64,000 nucleotides of DNA from Thereva unica (lineage: Eukaryota > Arthropoda > Insecta > Diptera > Therevidae). The stretch lies in contig OX465281.1 of NCBI GenBank assembly GCA_949987705.1, forward strand, positions 79,884,543 to 79,948,542, in the 5' to 3' direction. Positions 13,660 to 24,572 of the stretch are shown here, one piece after another (within the stretch, counting starts at the first letter, position 1; every line of letters starts with the position of its first letter). A program made the translations under genes and the position numbers. The notes below the pieces were generated by a model. It worked only from the letters and a program-made list of their open reading frames with translations. It searched no databases and was not told the DNA's origin.

Positions 13660-13755
13660 TCGAAATTGTTTTTCGCATTCATTTTGGCGCGCCTTACCAC
13701 CTAGCGCCTACAGCGACCGCTCCACACGCTCTGCTGCAGGGCCGGCGATGCCGTC
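13660..13755 (+). repeat. Short dispersed repeat (partner 27340-27425)
   Basis: GGCGC.CCTT.CCACCTAGCGCCTA, then GACCGCTCCACACGCTCT and GCAGGGCCGGCG, parallels TTGGCGCCTAGAGCAATCGC, CTCCAGTCGCTCTA and TAGGGCTGGCG at 27343-27415. It is a diverged GC-rich repeat module. A CGGC/GGCGCCC version may also occur near 41590-41640. Confidence 0.5.
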
Positions 13756-13894
13756 AAGCATCCCCAAAAACGGGACATTGTTATTTTTTGGAGTTGAAAA
13801 ATTTGTGGTGATGAAAATGATGCATCAGCATCTGAGCTATTTCGTTTCCTTTTTCTAAAGAGGAACTCATTTGTATTTCCTCCGAATTTTCTAT

Positions 13895-14465
13895 ATTATT
13901 TTCTTATTTCGATATTCGCAATTTCTTCAAAATTGGAAGAAATGTTATCCCCCGATGTAAATAATACTAATCCATTTTCCACTTCTTCGGAATTGGAAGA
14001 AGAGTTAGGCTCTGATGAAGATAATATTTCAATTTCGTTGTTTGACACTGTTCTAAAAATTAAAGAATGAAAACCTATTCAATTGTAAACGGCTTTGTTC
14101 AATAGTACTAACTTTCTGGGTGCAATGTGATCTTTCAAAAACATCATATTGTCTGCGAACGCCTGCCTGCTTGAATTGCTTTTCTTCGTCCGCAGCAGCA
14201 CTTCCCGACATTTTTTCGCGTTTGTTTCTCTCAGAAACCTGTCTCGAAGACTTTTCCATCGGTTTTGGCATCCCTTCTCTGTTTACATAAAAATATCAAA
14301 TCAACTTTAGACCTTTAAGTTTCGACAAACAATTAGGAATGCTTACTTCTCTCGCCAATTTGTTTCTGCTATTGCAGTCCATGCCCTTTCTCGGCGGATT
14401 TTGTTTCTATACTCCTTTAGTTTTTTATTAAATAAAAATTCGTATTTTTGAACTTCTCACACTAG
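13895..14465 (-). pseudogene. MADF-domain protein gene relic, possibly multi-exon
   Basis: On the - strand 14455-14353 reads VQKYEFLFNKKLKEYRNK then RERAWTAIAETNWRE, the first half of a MADF (Myb/SANT-like in Adf-1) domain. After GTAAGC and about 70 bp ending AAACAG, 14280-14105 reads GCQNRWKSLRDRFLRE, the second half, in another phase. A third open stretch (14049-13897) is acidic and Ser-rich and ends at a stop. This is the plan of a DNA-binding MADF regulator, which occur as host genes and as the second gene of Harbinger transposons. Junction phases do not fit a simple splice, so I call it a relic. Confidence 0.55.
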
Positions 14466-14907
14466 ATTAAGAAAAGAATGAAAATTCAAATTATGTACAC
14501 AACAAACGTCAAACGCGCCCATCGCATGGAAAAGTTGAAAATTGGTCAAGCATTGGTAGCTTTATTTGCGTGTGTCGCATTCATTGGGACTGGTTCCATT
14601 AAATACTTTAACTGAAATGTCACACGCATCTTCCGCGCGCATCGCGTTAACGCTTTCTGTGGGCCGACACCTTTATTATGGTGCAATTTTAAATTTTGTG
14701 TCTGCTTAGACATTTTTTTCTCTGGAAATATTAATGAAAGGAAAGGAAAAACTAATCTTGTTTTACCAATTTTATTGTTATATTAATTTGACTTTCACTC
14801 AAACTACACTGTTAGAAAAATTGTCTTGATTCCAGCAATTCGATAGTCTTCGTTTCGTTGTCTTGAGTAGAAAAATTTTTCAGTCTGAGAATGCTGTCTC
14901 AGAGTAA

Positions 14908-15570
14908 AGGCCGTGACACAATGGTGGCTTCGGCTTCGGCTTCGATTTCGAAGCCGATGCCTGTCAAAATCAAATGTAAGCGTGGCAGTACTTATTAACA
15001 CAATGGCAGCTTCGGCATCGGATTCGATTTCGAAGCCGAAGCCTCAATCAAATGATATTTGATATTGGAAGCGGCGTCGGTTGAAATTTATTTGGAAAAT
15101 CGAAGTGGCCTGTCCGGTAATTTAAATTTAACACGTGTTTAACATGGATTTTGAGGAAAAATTAATCGAGTTAGTAAAGGAAAATGCATGTATATATAAA
15201 AAAGGGTGCAAAGATTATAAAAATAATCAGAAAAAAGACCACGTTGCTAGGTAGTTTCATAGAACCCATGCAGAAAAATTTCTCTTGACCAGAATCGCCT
15301 ATTTTTTTGTTTTTGTTTTTTTTTTTTTTAATTTTAAATAAACATATGTTGCTACTCCCATTAATTTTATAACTTCCTCCCGTTTATTTTCCATTATATT
15401 TAACAAAGTTTATTTAATGTAACAAATTTTCCGCGATTTGCAAGACGAAGACGAATGCTGTTATTGTGTTATACTCGGCTTCGGCTTCGGCGTCGATTCT
15501 TAATTCAGCGCTTCAGCGCTTCAACGTCGCTTTCGAAGCCGAAGCCGAAGTCGCCATTGTGTCACGGCCT
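14908..15570. mobile_element. PIF/Harbinger-type non-autonomous element, 663 bp
   Basis: AGGCCGTGACACAATGG at 14908 mirrors CCATTGTGTCACGGCCT ending 15570, and the inverted repeat runs on through (GGCTTC)n for about 38 bp. TAA flanks both ends (14905-14907, 15571-15573), matching the 3-bp TWA target of Harbingers. A second internal version of the terminus (CACAATGGCAGCTTCGGC) lies at 15000. It still carries the first 36 codons of a MADF gene at 15144. Confidence 0.8.
15144..15254 (+). pseudogene. MADF-domain N-terminal fragment inside Harbinger element
   Basis: A 36-codon frame begins MDFEEKLIELVKENACIYKK and continues GCKDYKNNQKK before a TAG. This is the start of a MADF domain, where L-I-E-x-V and Y-K...D-Y-K are the conserved positions. 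The domain is cut after about one third. Autonomous Harbinger elements of insects carry a MADF/Myb-like gene beside the transposase, so this looks like the remnant left by an internal deletion. Confidence 0.7.
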
Positions 15571-15573
15571 TAA

Positions 15574-16160
15574 GACACTAGAAATTCTCGAGCCAAGCAA
15601 TTGTATTTCTTCGCTCAATACTTATATTTTCTCGAAATAAGATTGTTTAAATTTTTACTCAAGAAACTGAAAAAATTTTCTTCAAGGGAACATTTGTATT
15701 AATTCAAGACACGATGAAGTTTTGATTCGAGGCTATTTCATTGAGGAAATTCACTATTATTACGTGGAAATACTGTAGTCAATTTGAAACTAGCATATGA
15801 TCATTATAAAAACTATGAGTCCTTATTCAAAATAGCCATCAAGAAAATTAATTTGCTTGCTTTAAGAATTTGATATTCTTTGACTAAGGAATTGAGTCAC
15901 TTAAATTAAAAGAACGACTATCTCAAACCAGGAAATTTTTTTTTACTTCTAGTCAACTTTTGTCTTCATCCAAGCCAATAAAACCAAGATTATGAGTATT
16001 GCTTATCCGAAGACAAATTTGTTTTCGTTATATCCAAAACATTAGTTGCTTGGTTCAAGAAAAAAGCTAAGAATTTTTTTTTATCAGTGTATCCGGCGAG
16101 AGTTTGTGTCTCTTCCCATTTCCTTCACTGTGATAAAAAATCAACTGCTTAGGGGGCGCA
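15574..16160. other. Non-coding interval
   Basis: About 590 bp of AT-rich sequence without recognisable gene, TIR or tandem repeat. It contains several TTTCTTGA/TCAAGA-like words but no structured array. Confidence 0.5.
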
Positions 16161-16169
16161 ATATGGTAT

Positions 16170-18020
16170 ATGGGTGTTTCCACGAAAATCCGGCAACTCT
16201 GTGTCCGCAGCACTCCCCACTTGTTATAGTTCATATTATTTTATTTTAAGATTGCAAAATATGTTGTATTTATTCCTCAAATTGTGTTTAAAATAATAAT
16301 ACACTATACTCTTGAAATCATATTTATTGACCCCGAATGTCATTCCCTAGCCATGTCCGTGCACCGAAATTTTGTGTTTGGGCATCCATATTTCGAAAAA
16401 AAATAATTTATACTTTAATTTTCTTTACTATTATTCAATATTTAAGTATTTACAACTTATTTCATCATTTTTTGTAATTTAAAAAAACAATAAATGTGTT
16501 TCCTAAGGTCGCAATTAGTGTCCTCAATTTTAATCATCAGATTAAAACGGATTTTAAAATTTCGACATTACATGACTGTAGAGTGAATGCAATCCAATTA
16601 ATTTTAAAGAAGAAGATGAAACTATTCGTCTTCTCTATTCAAAGCTGCACTCCCTCAAAGTCTAGAAATTAACAAGTCTTTCATCTTCATATGGTTAATG
16701 AGTGAAAGGCGAACAACTGCATGCACAAGTTTTTCAAATGACGATGTCAGGCTATCAGAGAGAGAATGCAACATTTTTATACGCGCTGGAATATAACCAT
16801 AAGTCGGAAAATTTTATGAGTTTATATGGGGATGTATTGGTGCATATTTGCTCGTTTGTTTTGATGACTTCAATTTTGACAGCTGATTCAATTGTCTTTC
16901 CTTTTCTGGTCTGCATACTTGATCGAAGAGAGAGAACTGCCTTTGTCTGGCCGAGTTCACGAAGTATGCGTTGAGTTTTGCTCAGCAGTGATGTTCATAT
17001 ATGCACGCACACAATCAACGGTCGGAAATTTTTGTATGAAGATGAAAGACTTGTTATTACTAGACTTTGCACTCCCTTTGCAACGGCCATTTTGTTTATC
17101 AGAGCAGAGCGTCAGTTGCTGTGCAATCTTGTGTTGATCCAGTCAACTTGTCAGTCCCTAGCCAAGTAATTTTATAGTTTAATAATAGGAAATTGACTTT
17201 AATTAATTAGTATTTACAAGTGATTTACCGGCCTTGCTCGGAAGATAGAGTTAGATGTCGTAGTATAGTGGTCGAACAGTATTTTTTGGTAGTTTTACTC
17301 AGAATCGTCAGCCCCTGAACCGTCAAGTCAAGCCCTAGTTGTGAATGCTACTAGAGACCGACGGGAGTGGTCAGGGGCTTTCTCATAAAATACTACATAA
17401 AGTGACTGGGCGCTTTAGGTATTATAAAATGAATTAACCACGCATTATATACCTACACTATTAGGAAATGCAATAGCATCTTAAATATACTGAAGACATA
17501 TGGGTCATTCCAGCCATAATCGGCCGGAAAATGCACGACCGCCCAGAAAATTAGTAAAAACATTTTTTTCATGTTTCAAAAAAACAAAATTTTGATTTAA
17601 AAAGTCAGTATGTTAAAATAGTTTCAATAACCCACGCTGAAAATTTGTACGATGATAGTTCGCAAACTCAAGAACTTTGTGTTAAAATTTCAGCCAAATC
17701 GAAGATGGTGGTTTTGAGAAATTAATTTTTGAAATTTTTCCGATTTTTTTTGTTGTTTTTGCTGTCATTGAAAAAAGTTCAAGGTCAAACATTGTAATAT
17801 GACAATTTTCTGGAAGAGTGGATATCAGGCTACAAAACCACTATTTTCTAACTTTTTTGTATGATAATTACGCATTGTTTTGTACATGTTTTTTTATCGC
17901 GAGAAACATGAAAAAATGTTTTTACTAATTTTCTGGGCGGTCGTGCATTTTCCGGCCGATTATGGCTGGAATGACCCATATTACTTTCAAAAGTGTCCCT
18001 AATTTTGTGGAAACACCCAT
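16170..18020. mobile_element. 1.85-kb TIR element with 9-bp TSD
   Basis: The ends ATGGGTGTTTCCAC (16170) and GTGGAAACACCCAT (ending 18020) are perfect 14-bp inverted repeats, extending imperfectly to about 18 bp. ATATGGTAT directly precedes (16161-16169) and follows (18021-18029), a 9-bp TSD. That size is typical of Mutator-like elements and possible for Merlin. No transposase is visible; the open frames near 16702-17140 show no known domain. A smaller element is nested at 17501-17978. Confidence 0.75.
17501..17978. mobile_element. 478-bp foldback MITE, about 80-bp TIRs, TA TSD
   Basis: TGGGTCATTCCAGCCATAAT at 17501 is mirrored at the right end (17978). The arms stay paired for about 78-80 bp with one length difference in a T-run. 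TA lies on both outer sides, the Tc1/mariner target. The interior has no gene. It sits inside the 9-bp-TSD element and shares its first bases TGGGT. Confidence 0.8.
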
Positions 18021-18141
18021 ATATGGTATATATGGCAAAAAACCCATGCGCCGGCGCTGATCGCATACACTTCCCACAGTCCTTTTCTGCTTTCGCGGTG
18101 TGTAAAACTCCAGGCCATCACATAAATAACTTGTACCTATG

Positions 18142-18181
18142 CACAGTGTTTCGCCTAGAACAAGCTAGGTGGACAAAAGTC
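18142..18181 (+). repeat. Transib left TIR with RSS-like layout
   Basis: CACAGTG, then 23 bp, then GACAAAAGT. Heptamer, 23-bp spacer and A-rich nonamer-like word is the layout described for Transib ends and 23-RSS. Confidence 0.8.
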
Positions 18182-18418
18182 ATTGTCAGATTTCCAGAAA
18201 TGAGTAATTAGGTAAAGAAAATAACACATTTGAACCCCCAAATTCAATAAATGTTTGTGTATCACTCTTCAATGTGATGAGTCATAGTGTGAAGAAGTCA
18301 GCTAAAGCGGAAGACTACTGATATAAGTGTAAGTGGACTATTTCACTTGCATTTCTGTAATCATTGCAACAACACATCGTATGATTGACAGTAAGTTATT
18401 TTGTGGAAAGTTTTAGTG

Positions 18419-20735
18419 ATGGATATTATATTTGAAGGTAAGTGCTAATTTTTTAAAATGCGGCTACAAAAATGCAAAGGAAGATTTCAAAAAGATGTTA
18501 AAACACGTGTTCGTTTTTCTTAGTTTTGTAACTTCCATGGACTGGCAAATACCTGCCAACGCCTGCCAACGGTCTAGATTTTGTATATTATTTAGCTACA
18601 GCGTTCATATTTATTTCTATATATGTTTCATCGAGCAGACTTTTTTTGCAGAACATCTTCATTCCATTTCAAGAATGGAGTTTTTTGAAGAATGGGCAAA
18701 AAAGGAAAAAATCAAAGAAACATCCATCTTTATAACTACGTTTCAGCAAAATTTGATTTACGTTACTGAGGACTCTAAGAGGCAAATAAAGAATATTTTC
18801 GCTGCTTATTCTTCGAAAATTGCTACCAAATGGAATGCTGCGGGAAAATCAAAGGAACAGTTTTTAACTACAAATCACAGCTGGTTGGATGCGGAGGAAA
18901 TACAATTTCGGGTGTGTACGGCCCAGCCACGTCCATCAACTTCATGTAAAAATCTTACTCCTGCAGGAAGACCAAGAAAGGATTTCGAGCATTCGTCATT
19001 CAAAACCAAAAAACGCCGAGTTGATGACCTCGTTAAATAGCGTAGTGTTGGTGAATTAATGACCGCTGCAGAAGTTTCTGTGCGATCAGCAGGAAATCGA
19101 AAAATAGCAAAAGTGATAAAAAACATTAGTGAAAGCTCAAAAAACGCAAATGTACCAACCAGTTCTCACAACAATAATTCTTTCGAGAGTTCTAGTCAGT
19201 TAAGTGGTGATGAAGCATTAGTGTATTATATTGACTCTAAATCGACAACACACAGCTATAAGCAAACTAGGAAGTGGTCTATGAAGGCAGGCCATTACGA
19301 GTATCCATCTTATCATTGTTTGCGTAAATCAAAAATTGCGTGTTATCCTCCCGAGGAGCACATTGAGATAACAGAGACTAGAGTTGAAATTCATTTACAA
19401 GCTATTTTAGATAAAACCGTTGAGCGATTACTGCAAGCACAGAGTGAAGTCATAAAAAATTTGCTTCCTAATTCATCGTTTAGGCTCATACATAAATGGG
19501 GTTGTGACGGAAGTGGTGGACACAGTGCGTACAAGCAGAAATTTGAAAACAGCGAGGATACTGACGAGTTTCTATTCGTATTTTCATTTGTTCCTCTTAG
19601 ATTACTCCAAGGTAAAAATATCATTTGGCAAAATCCTCGACCATCATCTACAATGTTTTGTCGTCCGATTAAATTCATTTTTGCAAAGGAAACAACTGAA
19701 CTAACGAAAACAGAAACTAACAAAGTTTTGGGACAAATAGACAATTTACTGCCGTCAATTTGTATCTTTGGCGATTCTCAAATCTCTGTCAAGCATGAAC
19801 TTCTACTGACAATGACTGACGGAAAAGTGTGTAACGCGTTGACTGATACTCGTTCAGCACAGAAGTGTTTCATTTGTGGTGCTACCCCTAACATGATGAA
19901 CGAGATATCAGCGAATTTTGACAGCGACCTTGATAATTTTGGCTTTGGTTTGTCTACACTTCATGCTTGGATACGTTGCTTTGAATGTTTACTACACATT
20001 AGTTATAAACTGGATATAAAAAAATGGCAGGCTCGAAGTAATGATGATAAGGCGCATGTAAAACAGCGATCGGAAGCCATTCGACTAAAATTCAAGCAAG
20101 AAATGGGTCTCATTGTGGACAAACCAAAGCCAGAATTTGGTTCAAGTAATGACGGTAACACTGCTCGCCGTTTTTTTGGGAACCCTGAATTAAGTGCTCA
20201 AATCACAGGATTGGATGTTACACTAATTAAGCAATTTGACGTTTTGCTGAGAACATTGTCGTCTGGTTTTGAGATAAATTTAGTTGAATTCAATAAGCTT
20301 TGTCTTGACACCAGACGACTTTATATCAGTCTCTATTCGTGGTATTACATGCCTGCTACTGTTCATAAAATATTGATCCACAGTACACCGGTCATCAAAA
20401 CTGCTCTTGTTCCAATTGGGCAGCTTTCGGAAGAGGCCCAGGAAGCTAGAAACAAAGATTGCCGAAGATTCCGCGAACACAACGCCAGAAAGTGCTCACG
20501 TATTGCCACGAATAGAGACTTACTCTCCATGTTGCTTGTCACATCTGATCCACTGATCAATAGCCTCCGAGAGGTTCCCAAAAAGAAAGCGGATAAATTA
20601 CCTGTAGAAGTGTTAAAGCTTTTAGTTGCTCCTACTATAGATCCTCGAACATCTGTGCCTACGGTAGTTTCCCAATACGAAGAAGACTATTATTTATATG
20701 ATACAACGGACGACTCCGATGACGAGGGGGATTAA
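18419..20735 (+). CDS. Transib transposase (RAG1-like), one internal stop, predicted intron
   Basis: A six-codon first exon (ATG at 18419) meets a GTAAGT donor at 18438. The acceptor TTTTTTTGCAG ends at 18651 and keeps the frame. An unspliced start at Met 18675 is the alternative. The frame then runs to TAA at 20733-20735, about 700 codons, except for one TAG at 19038-19040. Homology-like wording continues across it, so I read it as a nonsense change. Counted from Met 19059, the first catalytic Asp lies in WGCDGSGGHSAYKQ (D150). A CxxC finger is in QKCFICGATP (about 269-278). The last catalytic Glu should lie in SEEAQEARNKDCRRFR (about 457-472), which parallels the SEGNESGNKLFRRFR region around E962 of RAG1. 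The middle Asp I could not assign safely. Role: cut-and-paste DDE transposase, nuclear. Confidence 0.93.
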
Positions 20736-21106
20736 TAATAGTCAAATTACCTTTTTTATTACTTTTTGTTTTGAAATATGTTTTTTGTTATTAACTCTCG
20801 TTGATACATTTACGGACTTTATTAGTTTTTATTTTTATGTTTCTCTGTGTAAATAATTTTAAAATATTTTGTAATTAACTTACCTTTTTGTAATTCAGTA
20901 TTTTTTTTTTTATTGATTTTTGTGCAAAATATAATATGTTTATGTGAAAGTTCTGTGTATTATAAACTTGCCCCATATTTTTTCCTAATTATTATAAAAT
21001 ATGTCTGAAAACATCACAATAATACTTAAAGAACGTAATAAAATCCAGAAACATCAAAAAATAATTTTTTCCAGCTAGCTTGTTCTAGGCGAAACACTGT
21101 GCTATG

Positions 21107-21945
21107 TTGTGGTTAGTAGTTAATGGTTTCTTTCCTCCTAGCCTTTACCAAAAAATCGGTTAAAATTACCAGTTGAGCATTAAACAAAATTTAAAATGAA
21201 TAATCATTCTTATATGTTTAATATTGAAACTGAACACTTTTTCGTCTAATTATGCCCAATGAATGGTTAATACTTTGCTCATTTAAGATTAGAGTTAAAA
21301 TGTCATTTGCGTTTATAAGACAACTTGGAATGGAACTGATGATGATTTACTTAAATGTGTTAAATTTTTATGTAAATATTTAAAAGAGGACTGATTGCGT
21401 CTAAGATCATAATATTCAAATGCATACATGGCTGTTGGAATGATTAGCAAGCTTCTAATAGGACTATAGGGGTAACGGATGAGTAAGCCAGCTCCGTTAG
21501 TTAGTTATATGATTTGTTTGCACTGCGTCGGCTGTTGGAGTTTTATGTATATGTTTAAGATGACAAGGGGTTTATAAGATCTATGAACTTGTAAACAGAA
21601 AAGAAAAATCTGAAATTCTGGAAGCAATAAGTGTGTTCGCGTACTCGCTTGCGGCATCTATCGGGCAGTAGAAAGCGCCAAAAACCGCCAGATTTCTGTT
21701 CGTTTATTTTTCGGGCTACAAAAAGCGAAGAAATTTTTACTTTCCCTACAGCCAAAAAGTGCCAGAGCGATATGTCAGAATATGTTTTCAGTTGTCATTT
21801 TTCAAGTTTAAGTACTACGCTACGACGTTATTCCGTTGTTTATTTTAAAAAAAATATTAGTACAATATAAACGGTAAATTTTCGCACACTAGAAATAAAA
21901 GATTTAACCGCCCGAGAAGGGGTTTTTACTTTACAGATTTTTGAT
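21107..21945. other. Non-coding interval
   Basis: About 840 bp right of the Transib. Only short frames without known domains are present, and I see no TIR pair or array. Confidence 0.5.
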
Positions 21946-21949
21946 AGGA

Positions 21950-22381
21950 TTTCCCCTACTCTTGGTGTAAGTTTGAGCCAGAAATCTGGTAGGCAGAAAA
22001 GTACGCGGACAAATCTAATGTGAACACCACACTAGTGTCTGAAACCTTCCAGTTCTGGCAGAGTAAGTTCAGAATTAATAAATGTGTGGAAATTGCCAAC
22101 AGCCTTGTTAGAGTATCGGAAAACTCATCACAAGTAGGTCCGAAACCTTTCTGCAGCTTTAGCAAGCTGCCACGTAAAAACGGTCATCAAGAATTGGGTC
22201 GACCAGCTGTTTCTCCATAAAGGAACAAAAACCCAGGGTGCCCTTCATTCTATAAGATTCATCCAAATCGATAAAGTTTGGCGAGCAAACTTTTAGATTT
22301 CAAGAGGTGGGAGCTAAAAGAGCTCCTGACGGATCTCTGTTCGCTGTTAGTTGATTGTAGCTGTCCGAAACTGTCCAGGCA
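21950..22381 (+). pseudogene. LINE fragment: end of RNase H and C-terminal region (left part)
   Basis: Broken + strand frames read NSLVRVSENSSQVGPKPFC and, near 22255-22330, FIQIDK and RWELKELL. The same order occurs in the better-preserved copy at 39293-39637. It belongs to an I/LOA-type LINE with RNase H and a C-terminal zinc motif. Stops and frameshifts make it non-functional. A 694-bp TIR element interrupts it at 22382, and it resumes at 23076. Confidence 0.6.
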
Positions 22382-23075
22382 CCTAGCAAACCAATCTTTA
22401 AGATAACTTAACGAATTCGTTACGGAAATTGGTATATTTTTCCCGAATTCGCAATAGAATTCTGAACAAATTCGGAAAGAAAAATATATGAAGAGGTTGA
22501 CACGACATCGTTAAAGAAATTCTTTTCGAAATCGTTACGAAATTTAGTAATGATTTAGCAAAGCTTTTTACCCCGAAGCTTCACATTCATATAGGCCATT
22601 TACTTTACTAAATTTCGTAACGATTTCGAAAAGAATTCTTTAACGATGTCGTGTCAACCCCTTCATATATTTTTCTTTCCGAATTTGTTCAGAATTCTAT
22701 TGCGAATTCGGGAAAAATATACGAATTTCTGTAACTCTTAAATGGAATTGAAACAATTATTATTACTTTGCTATTTAAAAAACACACTTTTAAAAAATAC
22801 TCACAAAAATACAACAAACTTTAATTTCACAATAATGCACTTGCGCACTTCACTTTGACACACGATGTAAGTTAAGACAAGTGTTCCGATTTCTGGCCTA
22901 CTTCGTTAAGAAAATTTGTCACCGGCTTCGTCGTGACATTGTTGCGAAATTGTTTTCCGAATTCTTTTCGATTTAGTTTCGACTAATCGCCACATAAAAA
23001 GCTTTAGTTTTTGTTGTTGTATTGCTTTCGAAAATCTTTCGACTTGTAGGAATTCGGAAAGTTTGGTTTGCTGGG
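22382..23075. mobile_element. 694-bp TIR element splitting a LINE fragment
   Basis: CCTAGCAAACCAATCTTT at 22382 mirrors AAAGTTTGGTTTGCTGGG ending 23075 (16 of 18 positions). The flanking LINE sequence continues on both sides in the order seen at 39430-39500, which confirms an insertion. The TSD is short (2-4 bp, CA or GGCA). The interior holds a large palindrome (22419-22735) and no gene. Confidence 0.7.
22419..22735. repeat. Near-perfect palindrome, about 131-bp arms
   Basis: 22419-22550 and 22605-22735 pair with only a handful of differences around a 54-bp loop. The sequence is rich in GAATTCG and CGTTACGAAAT words. It lies inside the 694-bp TIR element and could form a long hairpin. Confidence 0.85.
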
Positions 23076-23215
23076 CAGCTTCCGAAACTGCGGAGCACTT
23101 GCTGTGCGACTGCGACGCTGCAGCGAGGAGGAGAATGAGTCTCCTCTGTCACAACTTCCCTGCTCCCAGAGAGATTTGGGAAATGAATCCGAAATCAATT
23201 TTAGGTTATACTAGC
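23076..23215 (+). pseudogene. LINE fragment: C-terminal zinc-motif region (right part)
   Basis: The + strand matches 39480-39610: an EHLLCDCDAAA-like block with the H..C..C pattern of the I/LOA C-terminal finger, then REIWE.NPKSILGY. It is the continuation of 21950-22381 after the TIR element and ends near TATACTAGC. Weak A-rich DNA and an A20 run follow at 23294-23313. Confidence 0.7.
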
Positions 23216-23376
23216 AAAAACCCGCGTGCGTTGCATTTTTATAAAAAGAATTGTGTGTGCATGCATAGTCCAGGATAAGATAAGGGTATAATGAAAAAAA
23301 AAAAAAAAAAAAACAATTTTCAAAACATGATTTTGCTTTATAAAAACATTTAGTTACCTATAAAATATAGGTTACC

Positions 23377-23864
23377 TTTTTTTTTTTTTTTTTTTTTTAT
23401 GTGGCAGACTAGAGGCTTAGGGAAAGTCCCTTTGTACTGTCGACAATCTATTTTTTTCCATATACACCGTCGAACAGCAGCTCTAGCCGGAAGATAGAGA
23501 GAAGAGAGAGAGAAAGAAGAGAGGAAGGAACTGTCACAACCTGACTGCGATATTTTTATTCCACCAACTCTCAACCATTTCGCGACTCTGACATCGGGGC
23601 ATCGAGAACAACTCGCTGGAGTGTTATGCCTCCTGAAACGAGTTGAATCTCTTCAACCAACCGATGGCATGCGCTTGGTGGAGCGTGGAAGAGAACTAGT
23701 GAAGGCTATGACAGGAGGAATCAGGAATGTAAAGAGGGAAGAAGAAAGAAGGAAAGTTATGTAGGCGGGAAATTGGGAAAGGCTAGGACCGTGGCACCAC
23801 CGGGATTCGAACCCGGGACCTCTTGGGATAGTAGTCAGGCGCCTTACCCCTAGACTACCGAGGC
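23377..23864 (-). repeat. tRNA-derived SINE, copy 1
   Basis: On the - strand the head (23864 to about 23795) reads GCCTCGGTAGTCTAGGGGTA (A box) and GGTTCGAATCCCGG (B box), an RNA polymerase III type-2 promoter. A body of about 330 bp follows with GAGGCATAACACTCCAGCGA. The 3' end reads AGTACAAAGGG...GCCACATAAA and then A22. This tail matches the 3' end of the LINE at 48822-52041. Full-length copies lie at 43031 and 59345. Confidence 0.9.
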
Positions 23865-24572
23865 AATCTACCAATTTTTTTAAAATTCGTGGTTGAGCAA
23901 AGTGCATATACCTACGTCTTGTGCGCGTAACTTTTGACGTTCCCAGGTAGTTGGCAACCTGTGCAGAACTTGAGCATTTTTTTTTGCCAAAAAAGCTCTA
24001 AAAAGGATCATCAATTTTGCAAAACTGCTACCCATTGTGCAGCCTAAAAATTCACAACTTGGCGCCTCGAAAAAATCTAATAAATACATTTCCGCTTGAG
24101 ACGAACATTTATACATTTCCTTGGAAAAATTATAATACGATACTACTGATTTGATCCTGAAAAAGGCCGTTGCTATGTCCCGTTTTCGTGTTTCGTGTTT
24201 TTATGTTTTAGCAGTTGGTCACAGCAGCGCCCGCATGACACTGGCAATACAAAAATTAGCATATTAAAGCAAAGATAGCAGTTCACTAAACGATGCTCGA
24301 TGTTTCACTTGTAGATAAGTGCTACAACGTTTGCGACATTACCGAGTGAGTCGACTTAGTTGAGGTGATATTTTGCCAATATACATATAGTCATAAATGT
24401 CGCTCTTTAAAATTTCCGTTTCTATTACAAACTTTCAAAGAGCAGCCAGCAGCTCAATGTCATGTAATGATTATCATTAATCTCAAAACATTTTCTATAT
24501 CTTATGCTGAGGAGAATAGTTCTGAATTATGAGTTTTCCGATTGCGATTTCATATTTTATTTTAAATTACAT

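Larger units (their letters stand above)
18142..21101 (+). mobile_element. Transib DNA transposon (RAG1-related), nearly complete
   Basis: The 2,960-bp element has perfect 27-bp TIRs starting CACAGTGTTTCGCC (18142-18168 and inverted at 21075-21101), with weaker pairing to about 44 bp. CTATG flanks both sides (18137-18141, 21102-21106), giving the 5-bp TSD typical of Transib. CACAGTG is the heptamer shared by Transib ends and vertebrate V(D)J recombination signals. It carries one transposase gene. Identical TIRs and an intact TSD argue for a fairly recent insertion. Confidence 0.97.

Noticed and set aside
23795..23864. A genuine tRNA gene on the - strand (also 43393-43465 and 59722-59794)
   Set aside because: The A and B boxes are good, but the acceptor stem does not pair, and the same head occurs in three copies each followed by the same body and poly(A). 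They are SINE heads.
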